DNA from: Mangifera indica
Taxonomy: Eukaryota; Streptophyta; Magnoliopsida; Sapindales; Anacardiaceae
NCBI RefSeq assembly: GCF_011075055.1
Contig: NC_058155.1
Location: 6,095,537-6,159,536, forward strand
Direction: 5' to 3'
Length of the DNA stretch: 64,000 bases
Position 1 is the first letter of the stretch; every line of letters starts with the position of its first letter. The translations under genes were made by a program, and so were the position numbers. Below, piece after piece: positions 61,524-64,000 of this stretch. The notes beneath the pieces were generated by a model. That model ran no database searches, had not been told where the DNA came from, and saw nothing but the letters and a program-made list of their open reading frames with translations.

Positions 61524-61990
61524 CACTCATGATTCATCAAATAAGGCAGTCAAAACGTAAGATGAAATCAGTGACAAAAAACTGTTTTCACTATTTATTT
61601 AATAAGACAGTTTTTTGTTTATGTAATTTAACAGTTCAAACGGTCTCTAATTCATACAATCTATATATCATTGAAAAGAGGATTCAAAGAGCTTTCCAAC
61701 AAGCTATAATGACACTCATGATTCATCAAATAAGGCAATCAAAATGTGGGATGAAATCAATGGCAAAAAATTATATTCATTGCTTATTTGGCAAGATAGT
61801 CTTTTTGTTCATGTAATTTAACAGTACAAACGGTCTCTAATTCATACAAAATATATATCATTGAAACGAGGATTCAAAAAGCTTTCTAACAAGCTATAAT
61901 AGCACTCATGATTCATCAAATAAGACAGCCAAAATATGGGACAAATTCAGTGGCGAAACGATAAATATTATTCAACTCTCTGCTATGAAC
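61524..61990. repeat. Tandem repeat with ~190-bp period, about 2.4 copies
   Basis: The phrase cactcatgattcatcaaata starts at 61524, 61713 and 61903, giving periods of 189 and 190. Each full unit also contains caaacggtctctaattcata and gattcaaa(g/a)agctttc(c/t)aacaagctataat. The apparent 95-codon frame over it is a by-product. The unit could be a short satellite or the internal repeat of a retroelement LTR. Confidence 0.85.
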
Positions 61991-62494
61991 AAACTAACAC
62001 ACATAGATACCCCAAATGGCAAAACAATATTTCTCAACTTTAAAATCATCATTTAAAACATAGAGCCAAGGAACCAAAAGCATAAAACATGAAACATACC
62101 AAGAATAATACTCTTTACCTTATTTCAAGTCAATCTTTGCTAAATTGGCTCCCTCCTTTTTGTTTTCCTTCTTTGATCATCAAAACCACCTTAAATCAAT
62201 ACCAAAACACACTAACATCTTCATATAACATACATCCAATATATTTAAACATAGGAAAAGGGGAAAAGAAAGAGATCTTTTGGTTACCAAGACTCCAAAA
62301 GTGTTTCCTCTTCTTTTCTTTTCTTACTTTTCTTTCAAAATCTTTCAAATCATCCACTTTCCTTCTAAAAACAAAGAAAAAGCATGAAGAAGGCTGCTTT
62401 TTCTGGAAGAGATGGAGAAGTTGATGGAAAAAGGTATAAGTTTCCTTTTTTTTTTTTTTTAGATATATTTAAAACTAGAAATATTTCAAAGCAA

Positions 62495-63324
62495 GGGTAA
62501 AAGACATAAATACCCCTAGAACATACCTGAGGGTATTACATTTTCCCCCTTGGTTTGGAAAACTAATAATTTTTCCCATGATTAAGTTTTAAAAAATTAA
62601 TTTTTCCTCCCTAAACCATAAACCCTAAGGTTTCCAAATCTATCGCAACTCATCTAGCAATGGCGTTGGCGATGGCCATAGCCTCAACTCCTCTATTTTC
62701 CTCTCTTCTCTTTCTGCCACAATCAACGACATCCAATGACAGGCACACACTAACCAACGATGAAACATGACAATCAAAGACAAAGAGACAAATTCGAATC
62801 GGTGGCAGACGACAAGAATCCATCACGTTTTTCATTGATTCAGCTTCAAAAGAAGACAAATCATACGACAAAAGCTTCATTTGGTGTCGATTCAACAAAA
62901 AAGGTGACTAATCTGGACAAAATGGTCATGGCTTCTTTGTCTTTGATTTCATCATTGTCAGGGCTTCTTCGCTTATCTTCGGATGTTGTCAACGATGGCA
63001 GTTGAAAAAGGGAGAAAAATTGAGGAGTTGGTGGTCATCGTTGTCACCGTCACCAAAGAAGGGAGAAAACCTTAGGGATTTGGAGGAAGAAAAATTACTT
63101 TTCAAAGTTGAGGCTAGAGGGTGAAATGCAAGTTTTCAAAACCTAGGGGAAATGAGAAAAATTAAATATTTTTTAGTATTATTGCTAAAATGATGATTTT
63201 ACCCTCAGTCATAATAAAAAATTTTAATAGTAATTGATCCATGGGTAGGTATTTGGGTTTTTGAACCTCATGAGTATATATTTGTCTTTGCATTAAAACT
63301 TAGGTGGGAAATAATCCTTTGGCC
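62495..63324. mobile_element. Mutator-like element of the GGCCAAA family, left end degraded
   Basis: The right end is typical (ggtgggaaataatcctttggcc, ending 63324), and the inner repeats ccctaaaccataaaccctaagg and aaaccttagggatttgg are inverted. The left terminus (about 62495, gggtaaaagacataaat) is diverged, and I found no flanking duplication, so the left boundary is uncertain. The interior (62640-63060) is GC-richer. Frames of 81-82 codons on both strands overlap there, with no recognised product. Confidence 0.65.
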
Positions 63325-64000
63325 TTTAGGAAATCGCTTTAAAATTAAGGGGAAATCTACAATAAATTAGGTCTCTGATTTTGAGGGAAAATCTGCACCT
63401 AACCTTTCTTATGCATCAACTGGTGGTAAAACTAGTTCAGTTAATTCAATTAAAGTTTTTCCTCAAGTTGTCTCTTCCCAAGGCAAACAATTTTTTCCTA
63501 CTTTGATTTTTCCTTCTATCTCATTATATCATTCAAATGATGTCAGTTCTCTCAAATAAATAGTACAGATTTGAAATTTCAATCTTCCCTATATTTTTTT
63601 CGTTACTTATGGTTCATAGTTGGATATGCAACAGAGGTATGCATATATGTTTTTAGTTACAAAGTCACCTAATAGGTGTCAAGAACATAGTTTCATATGT
63701 TCTTATTTTCAGCCCACAACATGCACACTTGTTTCATTTCTTTCAACAATAAAAATTGCTTATATTAATAATTGTAACCAATTATTTGATTAGCTAGCTC
63801 CTCTTGGAAGTTGAAGGCAGAACTAATGAAGATTGAGCAATTGTTGAAACACTGATATCGGAATGCATGATATAATCTTCACAACCATTTTAAGAAGTTC
63901 AAAACACTTGATGATGCACAAAAAAACAAGCCAAAAGAAAAGAATTTGACTTAAGATAATTGGAATTTACTTTGCAAATATTGGTCGGATCTTCATGTTA
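63325..64000. other. Gene-free window end
   Basis: The sequence is AT-rich with no supportable frame. The composition near 63400-63560 (acctaacctttcttatgcatcaactgg...) is slightly more balanced and could be an untranslated or distal part of a gene outside the window, but nothing proves this. Confidence 0.3.

Noticed and set aside
62089..62424. 111-codon frame on +
   Set aside because: It is AT-rich, lysine/phenylalanine-rich and low complexity, next to tandem repeats, with no domain.
1..64000. tRNA, rRNA, CRISPR, or autonomous transposase/reverse transcriptase genes
   Set aside because: I scanned for cloverleaf-like ends, regularly spaced short repeats, and catalytic motifs in the long frames and saw none. 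All mobile elements here appear non-autonomous.

Overview
The window is AT-rich nuclear DNA of a dicot flowering plant. The evidence is spliced genes with GT-AG introns, plant-only gene families, and many short AT-rich transposons. The species cannot be fixed from the sequence alone. There are no operons, Shine-Dalgarno sites, CRISPR arrays or tRNA/rRNA genes that I can see.

Layout. (1) Positions 1-8475 (+) hold the 3' three-quarters of a TRANK1-like dual-helicase gene, now a pseudogene: it carries four deletions and a nonsense change relative to its sister. (2) Positions 9.5-20.3 kb are an accessory region with one intact PMEI-type (invertase/pectin methylesterase inhibitor) gene at 12411-13034, two PMEI relics, and a dead S1-type self-incompatibility-protein homologue at 17077-17496. 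(3) Positions 21918-33412 (+) hold the complete sister TRANK1-like gene. It has 14 exons, all splice junctions keep frame, and it encodes 2757 aa with two helicase engines in one polypeptide. (4) Positions 33.6-51.3 kb are a second accessory region: two broken PMEI copies on + (35.7 and 36.8 kb), an intact S1-homologue on - (42170-42589), an intact PMEI on - (48340-48954) and a PMEI fragment on - (51.1 kb). Much of it is an inverted copy of region 2. (5) Positions 54692-57146 (-) hold a complete eight-exon DRE2/anamorsin gene for cytosolic Fe-S cluster assembly. (6) From 57.4 kb to the end I see transposons and tandem repeats but no gene.

How the parts relate. DRE2 is an essential housekeeping gene. 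The TRANK1-like, PMEI and S1-homologue genes are members of expanding families and form a birth-and-death cluster: the same modules appear on both sides of the intact helicase gene, in opposite orientation, and usually one of each pair is intact and the other broken. Two mobile-element families have shaped the DNA. One is a Mutator-like family with long terminal inverted repeats starting GGCCAAA; four complete copies have 9-10 bp target duplications, and one has a matching unfilled relative elsewhere in the window. The other is a family of about 150 bp AT-rich fold-back MITEs with roughly nine copies. I found no evidence of a wholly new biochemical system. The points most worth following are the palindromic cluster, the decay of one helicase paralogue, a recent duplicated exon in the other, and the two element families.
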